DNA from: Chamaea fasciata
Taxonomy: Eukaryota; Chordata; Aves; Passeriformes; Sylviidae
Direction of reading: 5' to 3'
Assembly: GCA_029207755.1 (NCBI GenBank)
Contig: JARCOQ010000002.1
Span: 83,788,087 to 83,852,086, forward strand
DNA length: 64,000 nucleotides
The position numbers and the translations under genes were made by a program. Shown one piece after another: positions 1 to 11,876 of the stretch. A model generated the notes under the pieces. That model saw only the letters and a list, made by a program, of their open reading frames with translations, made no database searches and had not been told where the DNA came from. The first letter of the stretch is position 1. Each line of letters begins with the position of its first letter.

Positions 1-592
1 TTGTGTTTCCAGAGGCTGTGCAGGAGCTAAATAGGGAGGTATTTACTTCACACTACAACACTGGGTTTGTTGCCCAAGAGACAGCAGAACAGGGATCACC
101 TTCCCATTCTCCACCAATGTTCTTTGTTTCCACTCTCTGTGCTCCTGTTCCCTTTCCAGATCCTAATTCCTAATAGCCTCTGTTGAGAGTGGAAGAGTGG
201 GCAACACGTTCCCACTTTTGATTTTTTTTCTCTTCTTAATCTGAATTTATCTTTCCCATCAGTGTTAAGGCTGCACTTTCAAAAGACAGTCAGAAGAAAT
301 AGATGAAAGATTAGGTTTACAGTGGTACATACTTATAAATATATAAGTTTGAAAACTTTCCAAACTTTTTTACATATAGAAACACTTTCAATAAATTGCT
401 CTTTTGTGAGAATTTGCTTTGGTGCTTTAACAGTGTCACAAGCATCATGGTTCCATGGAGAAAATACAATGAAAAAAGCAAATTCAAAATTGAGATTATC
501 ACCACAGATATAAAGGCTACTCAAGTTAGCAATGTCAAAATATTTCAGCAAGCAGCACCAATCATCTCCATGGCTGAATGCTTTGAGTCAGG
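1..592. other. non-coding, no recognised feature
   Basis: AT-rich sequence with only short overlapping open frames on both strands. No repeat family, RNA gene or coding domain was recognised. Confidence 0.6.
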
Positions 593-607
593 AAAAAAAA
601 AAAAAAG

Positions 608-645
<38 letters not shown>

Positions 646-660
646 AAAGAAGAAAGAAAG
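593..660 (+). repeat. long A tract grading into purine-rich GAAA repeat
   Basis: There are 14 A, one G, then 36 A in a row, followed by about 17 bases of imperfect GAAA/GAAGAAA. It could be an expanded A-rich microsatellite or the old poly(A) tail of a retrocopy. No parent transcript or flanking target-site duplication was recognised, so the origin is open. The exact length of such a run is often uncertain in assemblies. The Lys-rich open frame across it is a by-product of the repeat. Confidence 0.9.
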
Positions 661-3600
661 CTCTTCTCATCACTGACTCAGTAGGAATCTTGGAGCAAGG
701 GCAATGGAAGCTCACCTTCTTCGAAGGTTATTTCACTGATTTTCTGCTATGATAAAGAGGGAAAGACAGCTAATTTCACACTAGAAAGAAAGCATGCAAT
801 TATCATGTACCAATTCCTTTCTCTGAGAAAACATTTGTCTGTCTCAATGTTCCTACTTTGGCTCTTTGGAGGCTAGCTCCAGCCCAGCTATATTCCAGAT
901 AAATTCTTACATTCAGTTACAGGAAGAGCTGGAGATTTTTGTCTTGGTCCATCCCCTGACGTCTCTTCATTACTTCTCTTCAGATTGATGGATTATCTCT
1001 TCTGCTTCAATCAATCATTTTATAGTCAGAAACACACCATGAAATTAGAAAGAATGCATTTCAGAAAATCAGCTGCAGCTCTGTTCTTTCCCCTTTTGGT
1101 GGAAGATTTTTTAAACATTGCTGCTTCCTATTTCTTTTTGGAGTCTTCTGTTGCTCTTAAAACATTCCCAAAGACATCCTGATTGCTGTGATTATGCCAC
1201 AAGTGCATTTCCACAGCCTCCTCTCTTTGTGTGTCAGGGTTTATGTCCTGTTGCAGACTGTACCTGATGAGAAGCTTTGCCTTCAATGAGACATAATTGT
1301 ATATGCTTTAAATTGGGCTGCTTTAGAAGAAAAGGTCCAAAGCATGCAAAGAAGTGCAGGCGATGCACATGGCAGTGTGCAGACTTCTCATCACTGTTAT
1401 CTGGTGAGCACTGTTACTCAAAACGATTATCAGAGTAGTCATTCCTATGATTGCTGGTGGAAGGAACAATGTTTTTGGGATTGGCAGAGAAAGTAGAGCA
1501 CTCACTCTGGCCTGTACTTTATGACTTTACCAAGACAGCAGTCAGGATGGAGAAAGAGAGAATCCAAATGCATAATTGAAGAAACCAAGGTTGTTAACTT
1601 AAGAATTTAGTAACATAAATGCACAAGGACAAGCTTAAGTCCTGTGGAAATAGTAAAGGAATAAAAACTAATAATCTCTTATCAGAAGAAACAAAGAAAG
1701 AGAAAATAAAAAGTCTGTGAATGTAGATTAATGGCTTTACTTTATGTAATAAAGTATATTATCAAGGTCTCGTAAGAATTCTTGATATCTGAAAAATTTA
1801 TGAAATTATAAAGATATTCAATAGTATTTACATATTACAACAGAAGATGCACGGACTTAATAAACATAGCTCTTGAGGCATTATCTTATTCAAAACAGAA
1901 GCTAAACTGTACTTCCCACAAAAAACAAACGCATTCTCAAAGACTGTACACAAAAAGATTTTACGCTCATTGTCTCCGCATTAAACAGGTTTTTTTTCAA
2001 TGATGGGAAGAGTGCTTTTTAACAAAAGAAGTGCAAGAATATTTTGAAACATCTTTTATGCCATTGGCAACCTAGAAAAGAAGAGGTTACCTTGATGTTT
2101 TTACATATACTGTCGATCTTTGCACAAGAACAGTTGTGAAGGAATGGGAGACAGGGCAGTCATGAAAAAACAGACACTCAGAGCAGAGGGTCAGGTACAG
2201 TGATGGTCTCACATAGAATTAATTCTGAGTGAGAGAAAAGTTGGTATGGAACACTTTTTAAGGAGGCAGGTGGGAAGACCAGGTGGGTAAGAGTCCTGTT
2301 CTACCTGTTCCCTTCCAAAGTCAATTTTAGGCTACCTCCTGAGGCCATGCTACATCTTAAGAACCCACATGCCACTCTGCTACAGAATCCAAGTGTCCCA
2401 GAAACTCTTATAACAGCTGGGGTTGGGAAACAAAAAATTACAACCCCTTTTTCTCAGAAGCTGAGATATTGATGGCACTCATGTCTTCTCCCAGATGCAG
2501 AAAAGCTACAGCTCACCCAGGATTGTTCACCATTTCAAACCATGCTGCCACACATCACTGAACATTTTCAAGAGTCAAAATAAATAAATACATGAAATCC
2601 TGCATTTGTTCAAAACAAACACTAACTCATTGATTGCATCCCCACAGCTGAATAAAGAGAGACTACACCCATGGCTCAAGCACCACACACCCAGTCATTA
2701 ACCTTATTTTACTGCCAGCTGAATTCCTTGCCCTCTCACTACCAAGGCAAATCTGCCACAGAAGCAGCTAAAACTAAGAAATGTAGACATACGCCAGTTG
2801 GTGCCACTCAGTCTTGGGGACAAGTATTGGTCCCTGGATATCTTTGATTTAGCAGAACAGACATACCCAGGTCACAAAGTCTAAATTTATTACAACATAA
2901 ATAGGATCCAAAAGGAGAGTTTAAAATGCTGGATGACAGAAATCAGGGAAATAAATGAAGCCACAGTGAGCAAGGGAGTTATATCCTATATCCACAGGAT
3001 GTGAATAGGTGTTACTCTCATTAAACAAAATGATGCACAAAAAAGCCAACTGTGCACAAAGTAGTAGAAAAAAGCTCATCTGTAAAAGCCCTAATTTGCA
3101 TATGAGGGAAATGCAAATGTTTAACTGCTCTAAAAATAAGATGACTGTTTTGCCACATAGGCACAAAAAGACAGTCTGTAATGAGTCTGTGTACAAACCT
3201 TTCTTGTTCTTGGCCTCCAAATGAACCAGGGCAGCCCTGCACCCTCTGCACTGCTGGCTCAGGTGAAACCAGACTCCTCTCTGTTTCTGCACTACTGGGA
3301 GCATGCTTTGAGGGGAGGCTAAGACTTCATGTTCAAAATATAGAGCCTATGAGACTGTGTTGGTTTCCCTAGTAGGCTGAGCCTAGCCTTCCCACATTTC
3401 CAAGCCTAAGAGCACTGCAGATCACAGCTTGCCTCTTCAGAGGAAAACACAACAGGCAAATGTGTTTGTGCTTCACCTAGGCTTCACAACAGAAGCAATG
3501 AGGTATTTTCATAGGATAAGTATCTGGGGGCCGATCCTTGCCTCAGTTTCTTGATCCCTTGCATTTTTTTAAATTGTTTTCATTCTTATCTGGTTTTTGG

Positions 3601-4440
3601 CCAGTTCCAAGGCCCTGAGCTCCACTGATCCATGCCATACTTCCTCCCAAATCTTCTTGTACCGTATGATTTGACACTCAGAATTAGTTCTGCCTCACCA
3701 TAAAACCCCTCTTTTCAAGCCAAAGTTAATCAAATTCCAGTTCCTCCTTGACTTCAGTCCATTCTTTTTTGATGTGAGACTTATTAAAACATCTATTGAC
3801 ATCAGTAATTCTTCACTGTCCCTAGTCAGTGGACAAGGGACACCAGATGAAACAGCAGATGCCTGATTGCCATTCAGTGGGCCATGCAATGATGAAATTT
3901 CAGGAGTTCAGGCTGTTCTATCAGTTATACATGAGCACATTCCTCTAATGTCCATAAACTCCATCACTCACCAATTGGGGAAATTCAAAAGGGAACTACC
4001 AGAAATTTTCAGTACCTGATATGATTAGGAAAAAAAAGAAAAAATTGAAGAACTCCAACACGAAATTTTAAGACAAGCCCCTTGGAGAAAATGAAATATA
4101 GTCCTGTAAAGATGTGTAAAACAAACTCACTCCTTAAATCAGCATGTCTTCTAGTACTTCATGATTAATTCCTGATATTAGCACATAGTTTTTTACACTA
4201 TATTAGAAAGAATAAAAAGGAATTATGTCACAACTTGTGAACTAGTTATACTGCCATCAATGAGAAGAGATGAACATGGGTGTAGCTTGTGTGGGAAAAA
4301 TACTTTTTCTCCAGTGCAGCTTCACTTTCTAACTAGAAAGGAAATAGTTAAAATAGTTAATATAAATAGGTGATAGCTCAAGCGCTCTTGGTATGCTGTG
4401 CCTAAACCCACCAGCACCGGGCAGGTAATTTTACATAAGG
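661..4440. other. non-coding, mostly unique sequence
   Basis: No mobile element or gene was recognised. The longest open frame is 127 codons on the minus strand at 2921-3304. It overlaps other frames on both strands, has no recognisable domain, and is of a length expected by chance in this amount of AT-rich DNA. Confidence 0.5.
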
Positions 4441-4481
4441 GCAGCTGCATCTCCAAGTTAGGGGAGGAAGGCGCTGCATCT

Positions 4482-4495
4482 GTTGCCGTGGTAAC
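4482..4495 (+). promoter_or_regulatory. RFX X-box motif, copy 1
   Basis: GTTGCCGTGGTAAC matches the X-box consensus bound by RFX winged-helix factors (GTNRCC, a short spacer, then RGYAAC) at every fixed position. X-boxes of this symmetric type are typical of ciliary gene promoters and enhancers. The motif is seen directly; binding is inference. Confidence 0.55.
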
Positions 4496-4543
4496 CCTGC
4501 CACTCCTCCCCCCTTGCTCCCCGCCCTCCGCTGGTCCCTCCCC

Positions 4544-4557
4544 ATTGCCGTGGTAAC
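4544..4557 (+). promoter_or_regulatory. RFX X-box motif, copy 2
   Basis: ATTGCCGTGGTAAC is the same motif with one change in the first base. It starts 62 bases after copy 1, close to six helical turns. The flanks of the two copies do not match, so this is not simply a tandem duplication of a larger unit. A CRE-like TGACATCA follows at 4562-4569. X-box plus CRE-like spacing recalls the X1-X2 pair of MHC class II promoters, but no CCAAT-type Y box was seen nearby. Confidence 0.5.
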
Positions 4558-4640
4558 CGCTTGACATCAGTCCCACTTCCTCTGGCCCTGCATCCCCCCT
4601 GCAGCCCCAGGCCCGACCGGACACCCTCCCCTCCTTCAGC

Positions 4641-7600
4641 CAGCAGCTCTGGACACACACTGACAGCAGCACTCTGCACCTTGAAATTTAGCCAGGAAGA
4701 CATAGGGAAAGCACCCAGTTTTGGAGTCAGAAGAGGTTGTGGAGGTTCTGTTTGTTTGTTTGGACAGATTTATGCAGGCATATGCTATAGGGGAAAGTCA
4801 TGGGGTCAACATAATGTTTGTATGCTGTTTTCTGTGGTCCATGGACCCAGGCTGATCCTTTGATCACAGGTGTATGTCACTGGTAATAAACCCTAGTGCA
4901 GTCTTTTTCCTGGTACTTTTCCCTTGTGTTATTTAATGACAGAAACAATAATATTTACCCAGTCACATTTCTTGGACTCAATGTCTTTTGGCTTATTCAG
5001 TCTGCATTTTATTCCTTTCTGAATACTCTTCTCAAACTGGGAGAGGTTTTATTATTACTTCTATTTTGTTTTTCCCAATTTCAGTTTAAGCAAGATGGAA
5101 AGAAATTTTTTGCTTAGAATCTTGCAGTATTTCTTTCTGAATCCTGCTAAAACTTCCCCAGCCTTGAACACTTTCCTCTGCAAAGATATAAACCTGGTAA
5201 GCTTTCCAGCAAAAGTTTTCTGAAACTTTCTTAACTGCTTTCAACTGTCCCAGATTAGTAAAGCTTCTTTCACTAGAAGAACTGGACAAGTCTTTCACGG
5301 TCTGTCCTATTGCTGAATTGTAGCAGATAACTGGAAGTACAGCAAGAAGACATGTAAAAGTCCAAGGGCTGTAGTTTCCATTTTTACCTGATATCAATAC
5401 ACATTCACACTTCTTCACCTGAGCATCTCTAAACTTGTAGCAAGAGAGAAAAACTAAGATCTAATTCAACAACAACTTATGTCAACACAGGAAGAAAGAA
5501 ATGTCCTTTCTATTTTACTGTTGTTCTCCAAAATATATTTCATAATGCCCAGCTGTGAAGTGTATAATGTAAAACTTCATAATATACATTTCAACTGCCT
5601 ATGAAAGGGAAAAGTTATTATTGTACTTTTGATGCCAAAAAACTAGTCCATTGTGAACAACATGAAAGAAGTGGACATGCTTTTTTGGTAATGAAACCTT
5701 GTGTAAATCCTTACTTTTTAATTTCCTAGCATAACAGTAAAAATGAAGACAAAATACTCAAAGTACAAACTGTTGGAAGCAGATTTTTCTCATTCTCAAA
5801 ATGTGTAATGAAAGACAAGAAAAAGATGATTGAAATTGTTCTGTAGAAAATAACTGAGTGAAAAATGAACTAAGGAATGTGAGAATTCTTGAAAGCAGCT
5901 ATTGAACAATTGAATTTTTAATTACACATTTTTTAAAAAGCGAACGTCAGTCCTAGTTGATAAATACATACACGTGTCAGCTGCCATTACAGTGAACAGA
6001 GCTTGAGGAGCAAGCCTAACACAGTTTATATCTTTTTCCAAATCCATAAAGGTGAACACTCATCAGAGTTGGAAACTGGCCACCTGCTGCAACTTTGCTC
6101 ATTTAAGTTCAGTGACCTTTGTAATTAAGTGACATTACCAACCTGGGAGAAATAAACGATCAAATATTAAACCAAAGCATTTTCTCATCTGATCCTTCAT
6201 TTGAGTTTCTTTTCATCTTGTTATTATTACAATATACAGATGTAGGAGTGTACAACGGCAACCATACGAACTGCTGTACCTGACATTTTGCTCTTTGATA
6301 AAAAGCTGACACAAATTACTCTGCAATTGAGAAAAACACTTCAAATCCTAAAAAATTTTTTTAAAAAAAAGGCATCCAGGGGACAACTTTGGAGAGTTTC
6401 CACTGGTCAATGCATCTAAAATTAAAGAAAACTGAATGTGATTATGTTTTAAAGAATTAATACTAACTGTACAACTGATGCTTTTTCCCTAAGCATGACA
6501 ATCTTTAGATGAGGGCCAGAAAAGGCAAGTAGACATTTCTCAAAGCATTTATTTACCCAAATCATATGAAGCATAAGTTCAGGAGAAAAACTCAGCAAAG
6601 CTCTGATCAAAAATTCTGAGGTGCTTCAGAAAGATATGTTATGGAGCAAACTCAGCAGATTTTGCTGCTGGATGGCAGCACATTGCATACCTTCTATTGA
6701 AGATACATCATTGTGCCACCAGAAAGATTAGTTTCATAGATCCAGAAGAACTAGAAAAAATATTCCTTTGACTACAATATACAGCTTCTTGCAAAGTTTA
6801 GCCAAACAGTGGAACAAGAGCAAGAGTTTATGCACCTCATATTAGACAATTACTGGATAGAAAGGAAAAACACCATACTTAAGCTTTGTCCTTCTATCTT
6901 AGTTCTCCAATCCTGTCTAAGTCAAGCTCTGACTTCCAATCTCACAGAGATATTTAGGGCTACCCAAAAATCAGTGCTCCAAAGCATGTCCTTTTCCTTC
7001 AAATGTACTTTTTGCTAATTTAGGAACCCCAGAACTCAGAATTGTGCCCATTATAAATACTGAAATGGGAAAAATATTCAGAATTGCCCTGGTGTTTGCG
7101 TCAGTCAAGTGTATGAATTACGTTCTCAGAGAGGTGTGATTCATGCCCAAGCTTGGGGTGAATGCCGCAGCTCTTTAGACCTCCTATTTAAATTTGACAG
7201 GCATTGCAGTAGATCAGGAAATGTAGCAGGAAAAGGGCATGTTCGAACCACACCTTGAAAATTTCCATACTATATTGGCAGTCAATTGTTTCTCATAACA
7301 AAAAATGAAAAAAAAAAATCTCATTCAAGTCAGTTAAATAACTATATTTGAGACTGGTCAATCATATTTTTATTGGGAAAACTGAAGAAATTAGAAATGA
7401 GGGCACAAAGCTTATGTGTCATTAAAATATATTTGTGTGGATGAGAATTCTGAAGTAGATAAAAGATAACGTAATCAAATGGCAAAGGCCTAAACTGATC
7501 CAGATGAATAGCAAGCAAACAGAAGTCAGTGATCAAAGTGTAATACCTGCTGCCACAGTCAACAGCTATGTAAGAAGTATATTAATAATCTGAAACATTA

Positions 7601-8653
7601 TCTCCATTCCTACCAGAGACACAAACATTTAATCTATTAATCACAACTGCTGCCAAAAATATTTTCATATATGCACCCAAGTGACATGTACTCTACACAC
7701 TGTTGTATAAATAAAGTTTATAATGAACATTAGGAACTTCGTGGACAACTCAGCATAAAGCTGATCTAAATTATACACTCAGAAGGATAATGCTAAAAGC
7801 AAATCTAGGAGTTGAACAAGATTCTCTTTAGATAAATTTATTATAAAATGGAGTTCTATTATGTGACTAAGAGTTTCTATATCAAAATCATTTTGTTATA
7901 ATGTAGGTGAAGTTCCCAATGCCAACAGACATTATGGGATCTGACTTGTCTCATTATAGAAATCTATTTTCAGTACATATATCAAAAGCAATATCAGTGT
8001 CAAGTAAATGACTCAGATCAACTTCATAATTATTGTTTTCATTCCAGTCAAAAAAGTACAGCCATTTCTAAGCGGGAAGTTATAATGCCAACATCATCTT
8101 ATTTAACACTACAAAAAGAAGTTTTGCAAAGTCCTGAAAGAAATTCTTGCATCAAGAACACAAAAGTCAGAAGAATGGCAGCTTTGCCTTAGAAATCATA
8201 CATTTATCAATGTTGAAAATTTGCCTAAACTGTGACCAAAAGAAAACCATCAAACAACAAACACATATCACAGTCTGTGTACTCTTGTTAAACAATTTCT
8301 AGATTTTTGCAGCTAAATTTCTCAAGGAATCTGTCAAAATAGACAATTTTCTCTGCTGACAGTAAACAAGACTTTCTTTGTAATCATTGCTCTGTATCGC
8401 CAAGGCTCTAATGACAGAGAAAAAAGGAAATATCCTGTCTCTTCCTACCTCAATATTCTTTTATTTCCAAGTACAGTGAGCGGAGAACAGTTCTTTCAGA
8501 TTAAACCTTAGCAGAACCCAGCAAAACTTCATTGTAACCTTCCCAAGGAGGTGAATGAGAAAATGAGAAAAAGAACTTGACCAGAAATTTCTATTAACTT
8601 TTGAGTCACACAATTTCACTGAGATCATTGCATCAAAATAGGTATGTCAGAGG
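4641..8653. other. non-coding, mostly unique sequence
   Basis: AT-rich with short A and T tracts, such as the run near 6350-6371. No mobile element, RNA gene or coding domain was recognised. A sequence resembling a tRNA B box near 7241 has no matching arm or A box. Confidence 0.5.
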
Positions 8654-8679
8654 ATATTCACTCATTGCTGAGTGAATAT
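8654..8679. repeat. perfect 11-bp inverted repeat, 4-nt loop
   Basis: The arms ATATTCACTCA (8654-8664) and TGAGTGAATAT (8669-8679) are exact reverse complements around the loop TTGC. They would form a short hairpin in RNA or single-stranded DNA. It is too small for a microRNA precursor, and nothing links it to a mobile element end. Confidence 0.85.
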
Positions 8680-9404
8680 GGAATATGGCATGATGAAATC
8701 ACCGTGACTATGCATGCAAGTGTTACAAAATACATGTGTTGTTGAAGGTAAATACTGACTCTTATAGCAAGAAAGCAATAAATCTGTCTGATAAATCAAA
8801 CTGAGAAAAATACTGACTAATGAGTTCATGGTTTTGAAAAATGTTAGGAAAAGAAGAACAAAGGTAGGATATGAAGAAGTGTCTGAGAAAAATTCTACCA
8901 GTTTTGGATTTAGGCAGACAAGGATTTCTATCAGAAAATGTACAAGTAAATTCTAAAAGTGGTGCTATTCTTTGTTTTTGCTTTTGCAATTTTTAATCCT
9001 ACCTGATTTCAAATGTTGTGCAGATCACCGTAACATAAAGAGGAGCTAGTAAAATTGCAAACTTTATCTCAAAACTGCAGTCCAGGCTTGTCTCTCACTA
9101 GAGATCTCCCTTTTCATTTTATCAGTTGAAGATAAAACAGTTAGTGTGACATTTTACACTATCACATTATCTGAATTCTTGTATTTGATGGTGGCACTTC
9201 TATGCTAAAATCAAGCTCTGGCTCAAGCAAAAGGTAAAGTGTGGTTTCAGAGCTCTGTCTGTGAAGAACACGTGCACACCTTCAAGCCCCATTGAAACCT
9301 GCAGAAGTGCAGTGCCCTTAAATGCCTCCAAAGTTTGCAAAAACTCAGACCTCAAATTGGTAATGAAATGATGCAGAGATCGCCAGGACAAGAAGAAGAT
9401 GATA
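8680..9404. other. non-coding, no recognised feature
   Basis: AT-rich sequence leading up to the CR1 fragment. No element or gene was recognised. Confidence 0.45.
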
Positions 9405-9910
9405 TAAGAAGAGTAGGACCCACCAGTGCCAAGGGAGCTGCCAGGTGTGATTGCAGAGCCCCTCTGGGTAATCCTTGGTCAATTAGGGTGGCTGGGAGAG
9501 GTATCCAGAGACTGGAGAAAAGCAAATGCCATTTTTACCACCAAGATGGGTAAGAAGAAGCGGACCACGAGCTGATTAGCCTCACCTCTGTCCCTGGAAA
9601 GGCGTTATAGCAGCTAGTCCTGGGAATTACTTCTAGGTTTAGGAATGACAGGAAAATCAAGAGGAGTAGTCAGCATGGAGAAATAAAAGAGGGAAGTAAT
9701 CCTTGACCAACCTGATAAGCTCCCATGACTGGCTGGCAGATGAGGGGAGAGCATGGTCTGCCTGGACTTCAGCAAGGCCTTTGACACTCTCCCTGAAGAT
9801 CCTCACTGGGCTGTTGGTGGCTGGGCTGGATGGGAAGGTGGGATGAAAACTGGCTCAATTGTTTGGCTCAGGGTGGTGGAGATCAGCGACAGGAAGTTAC
9901 CTCTTAATAA
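9405..9910 (+). mobile_element. CR1 LINE fragment, reverse-transcriptase region, decayed
   Basis: This is an internal piece of a CR1 non-LTR retrotransposon covering the N-terminal half of the reverse-transcriptase domain of ORF2. In order it shows a stretch like the CR1 segment leading to 'DWRKANV' (about 9505-9540), the SLTSVPGK motif (about 9577-9601), a decayed 'SQHG' segment (about 9670-9681) and VCLDFSKAFDT (about 9756-9788), which carries the catalytic Asp of RT motif A. The next block resembles the ENWLN...VVISG stretch (about 9846-9905). Several frameshifts separate these motifs, so the copy is dead. The 3' part with the YADD catalytic loop, the 3' UTR and the terminal repeat is absent, so the copy has lost both ends. 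Confidence 0.85.
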
Positions 9911-11780
9911 GAATTTACAACAATGTATCAATGCTTCCATTTACCTTTGCATCCTGCCTGTTCCGTCCTTTCATGATTATCAGCTAAGATTTGTGGATTT
10001 CTGAATTTGCAGCAACAGTGTATCTTCCATTACTGAGCTGCTGTTACATTTCTCATTGTCTTAGATTCCTAAAGGTTAAAGAGCATACCAGGTGTTGCAT
10101 CTCTCTATGTCTGTGGAAAGTGAAGGAAGGATTACATTTCATCTGGTCAAAGAGTGACCCCATCCTGAAAAACACTGCCAGTGTGTCATGCTAATTGCTT
10201 CCCTTTCTCTCAAATGCTATCACAGAAAAGGGGTTTGTCCACCTCAAAATGTTTAATTTCATGGAGATCAGATATAATAAGTAAAATAAGTAATATATAT
10301 TTGAAACATCTTTTCTTTCACAGTACAACTTTGCAAAAAAACCCCCACAAAACATGAAACAACAAAAAAAATCTCAGGTGTAACATCATCCTGCATATGC
10401 TCAGTGCAGCACTTTGCTTTGGGACAGACAGGTGATACAGGCATGTCAACTTAGTGAAATGTTTCATGCAAAAAAAATATTTTTTTTTCTCTATCTCTTG
10501 CCAAGAAGGAGTTAAAATGTCAGTTCTACTGACATGGCAGCTTGGTATGAAATGAGAGATACAGCTGAAGTTTTTTGGTTTCCTACATTTATCATATGCA
10601 TTTTTTGATGTAACAAATACAACAATTTCAAAGAATTACATAATGATTTCTGACATTAGGATCTTAATATCATTCAGTACATTTAGAAAAAATAAATCAC
10701 TATGGCAGGTATTAAAAACCAATTTAAGAACACAACATACAGCACACACAGAACAGATGAATGGGGATACAGGCATCATAGTGTCACCCTAGGGCAAGTA
10801 CAAAATAAGTATCTCAGAATCAAACATGACCTTTTTTTTCCATATGAAACACCTGCCACATTCTTTAAGCAGTGCCTATACCTGCATTCGCAAAAGTATG
10901 TTACCTCTGAAATAGTTAATGTTTGATATATTTTCCTGATGTCTCTTGTTAGGTTTACTCCAAGAATTCTCTTCAGTGCCTCAAATTAGAACTGCTCTGT
11001 TGTGGAAGTTCCAGCTGGGACAAAAATTTTGTTATCAGATTGATAAATCAATAATACAAAAGGTTGGAAAAGGCAGTCTCCAGAAGGCCTTTCCAAATCA
11101 TCAGTTATGGGACCTCCGCAGTTTAAAAGAAGGGCAGAGATTTTAAAATGGACCTCTCTAGAAAGATTTGGGAAAACATTAAAACTCACTTCAAATCATA
11201 TTTGGCACAATGGATGTGAGTTACCCAGTGGAAATTACTTCTCCTTTTCAATTAGGAGCATTGAAATACTGCCTGCACATGATTACTTTTTCAACAGCAC
11301 TGCTGTACTTGTAAAGTCTGTGGCTGAAGAGCATCTCACTGCAGAGTGCCTGAGCATCTGTTGCTAACTGTGCATGGCAGACGAAAATTGAGAACAGAGA
11401 TAATTACAGGATGACAGCATTATATCCTTACATCTTTTTTTGTATAACTGATGAACAAAAATACCATCCAGAAACACTACTGTAAAAATATTTTTGTGAC
11501 CAAAACCCCAATATCTGACCTTTTCTTCACAAATAATACCTTTGCCTATAGCATCACAAGATTTTCTCATATGTTCGAGAACAAAGATCTCCTTGTTTTT
11601 ATTTCCCGCAGTGTACCAAAAAGAGATAAGTTCATCTCGTTCAAATATGACACAGCTTAATAGTATCAGAGCAGCATCAGTTACACAGTGTATCAGCTAC
11701 CCAATTAAACTCTTAGGTTGCCATCAATTTACACAAATTCACCTTTTCTCCAAAATTTTACCAGAAGACTATTTTTCAGT
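9911..11780. other. non-coding, no recognised feature
   Basis: AT-rich sequence. An A-rich stretch with CCCC interruptions lies at about 10336-10374, and an A8-TA-T9 self-complementary tract lies at 10470-10488. An 8-bp inverted repeat with a 3-nt loop is at 10517-10535. No gene was recognised. Confidence 0.5.
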
Positions 11781-11876
11781 GAAAAAAAACCCTAGGAAGC
11801 CAAAAATCCCCATACCAACACAAAAAAACACCCACAAAAAAAACCCCAACCAAACAAAAAAAAAACCCCTCCAGAT
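11781..11876 (+). repeat. A/C-rich low-complexity tract
   Basis: Runs of A are interrupted by ACCC and CCAAC units over about 95 bases, with almost no G or T. Similar shorter A-plus-CCCC tracts occur at about 10336-10374 and 18552-18592. The Lys/Pro/Asn-rich frame through it is a by-product of composition. Confidence 0.8.

Larger units (their letters stand above)
4441..4640. promoter_or_regulatory. GC-rich block with paired X-boxes; possible enhancer or promoter
   Basis: This roughly 200-base patch is much richer in C and G than its surroundings and holds about eight CpG dinucleotides, whereas neighbouring kilobases have very few. It contains two near-identical X-box motifs and a CRE-like TGACATCA at 4562-4569, four bases after the second X-box. 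Such a block in an AT-rich desert resembles a small distal regulatory element or the promoter of an unannotated transcript. No TATA box, coding exon or splice structure could be assigned, so a promoter role is inference only. Confidence 0.35.

Noticed and set aside
396..752. 118-codon plus-strand frame with a Lys-rich middle
   Set aside because: The Lys run is only the long A tract read in frame; no domain lies on either side.
2921..3304. 127-codon minus-strand frame with a hydrophobic, Cys-rich translation
   Set aside because: Length is within chance for this composition, other frames overlap it on both strands, and no family is recognised.
7232..7256. Possible tRNA B box (GTTCGAACC)
   Set aside because: The flanking bases do not form a T-arm stem, and no A box or acceptor stem was found at suitable distance.
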